DNA from: Thalassospiraceae bacterium
GTDB taxonomy: Bacteria > Pseudomonadota > Alphaproteobacteria > Rhodospirillales > Magnetovibrionaceae
Direction of reading: 5' to 3'
Assembly (NCBI GenBank): GCA_030637205.1
Contig: DAOVVL010000130.1
Coordinates: 1 to 6,230, forward strand
Length of the DNA stretch: 6,230 nucleotides
The translations under genes and the position numbers were made by a program. Under the pieces are notes generated by a model. That model made no database searches. It was not told where the DNA came from and saw nothing but the letters and a program-made list of their open reading frames with translations. Below, in pieces: positions 5,662-6,230 of this stretch; positions within the stretch are counted from its first letter, which is position 1, and each line of letters opens with the position of its first letter.

Positions 5662-6230
5662 TCAGGCGCTTGCCTTCACATGCTTTTGGTGATCGCGCCG
5701 CACATAGGCCAGCAGCCGGGTCAGCGCCGCCGGGGTAATGCCTGAAATGCGCGCCGCCTGGCCCAGCGTGGCCGGGCGCACGGCTTCGAGCTTGGCCCGG
5801 ACCTCGTTGGAAAGCCCGGCGATGGCGCCATAATCCAGATCATCGGCCAGCTTCAGGCCCTCGTCATCGCGAAAGGTGCGCACGTCCGCATCCTGACGGT
5901 GGATATAGCCCGCATAATTGGCCTCAATCTCAAGCTGGGCCACGATTTTGGCGTCAATCGCCGCCAGTTCCGGCCAAATCTTGCCTAAAGATTCCAGGGT
6001 CGTGCCCGCCCCTTTAAGTCCTGAATGGCCGAGCAGTTCAAAGGCGCTGCGCCGACGGCCATCCTGATTGATATCCAGCCCGGCCTTTTTCAGCCGGTTG
6101 GGCGTTTCGCTTAAACCCTGGGTCAGGGTCAAAGCTGCGTCCAGTGCAGATTTGCGGGCATTGAAAACTTTGGCCCGCTCAGGCCCCACCAGTCCCACAT
6201 CAATGCCGCGCCCTGTAAGCCGCAGGTAGG
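5662..6230 (-). CDS. mnmG: tRNA uridine-34 modification enzyme MnmG (GidA), C-terminal part
   Basis: FAD-dependent protein that, with the GTPase MnmE, installs the carboxymethylaminomethyl (or aminomethyl) group at C5 of wobble uridine 34 in certain tRNAs. The window holds 188 codons plus the TGA stop, about the last 30% of a protein usually near 620-630 residues. The frame stays open to the right edge, and the GTG at 6198 is internal: YLRLTGRGIDVGLVGPERAKVF at the edge matches the conserved middle-to-late MnmG stretch. Further family marks are EIEANYAGYIHRQ (about 5938-5900 on the - strand), LDYGAIAGLSNEVRAKLEAVRPATLGQAARISGITPAALTRLL and a basic tail ending KHVKASA. This helical C-terminal domain binds tRNA and MnmE, and its presence excludes the shorter paralogue TrmFO. 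The FAD-binding Rossmann domain is outside the window. parS follows 30 bases after the stop. Confidence 0.97.
   Translation of the reverse strand, partial: YLRLTGRGIDVGLVGPERAKVFNARKSALDAALTLTQGLSETPNRLKKAGLDINQDGRRRSAFELLGHSGLKGAGTTLESLGKIWPELAAIDAKIVAQLEIEANYAGYIHRQDADVRTFRDDEGLKLADDLDYGAIAGLSNEVRAKLEAVRPATLGQAARISGITPAALTRLLAYVRRDHQKHVKASA

Overview
The window is an ordinary, vertically inherited core region from an alphaproteobacterium. The strongest clues are the order mnmG-rsmG-parA-parB, a canonical parS site in the mnmG/rsmG gap, an LptE-type lipoprotein beginning CGYRPLYG after its signal peptide, and alphaproteobacterial-type ParA, ParB and HolA sequences. Base composition is moderately GC-rich. 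A member of the Rhodospirillales or a related order is plausible, but the genus cannot be fixed from the sequence alone.

Layout: two convergent gene blocks meet in a 70-base gap at 3078-3147. On the + strand are the 3' part of leuS (runs in from the left edge), lptE (overlapping leuS by 14 bases) and holA (27 bases after lptE). This leuS-lptE-holA order is also that of E. coli. On the - strand, reading from the right edge, are the 3' part of mnmG, a 76-base gap holding a perfect parS palindrome, rsmG, parA (3 bases after rsmG) and parB (about 38 bases after parA). No stretch longer than 76 bases lacks a gene. I see no tRNA, rRNA, CRISPR array, insertion sequence, phage gene or broken gene.

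How the genes work together: ParA (ATPase), ParB (CTP-dependent clamp) and parS form the chromosome segregation system, with all three parts in one 1.6-kb stretch. This implies that the window lies in the origin-proximal part of the chromosome. MnmG modifies the tRNA wobble uridine and RsmG methylates 16S rRNA, so both act on translational RNAs; they sit beside parAB by conserved synteny. LeuS charges tRNA-Leu, LptE helps place LPS in the outer membrane, and HolA is the clamp-loader delta subunit of DNA polymerase III.

I found no credible undescribed system. The points worth a second look are regulatory: the 20-base parS palindrome in the rsmG leader, a promoter-like element whose -10 overlaps the rsmG stop codon and would start transcription inside the first annotated parA codons, ladders of in-frame ATG codons at the starts of rsmG and parA, a 17-base inverted repeat inside parA, a small group of DnaA-box-like 9-mers inside rsmG, and a weak terminator-like stem after parB.
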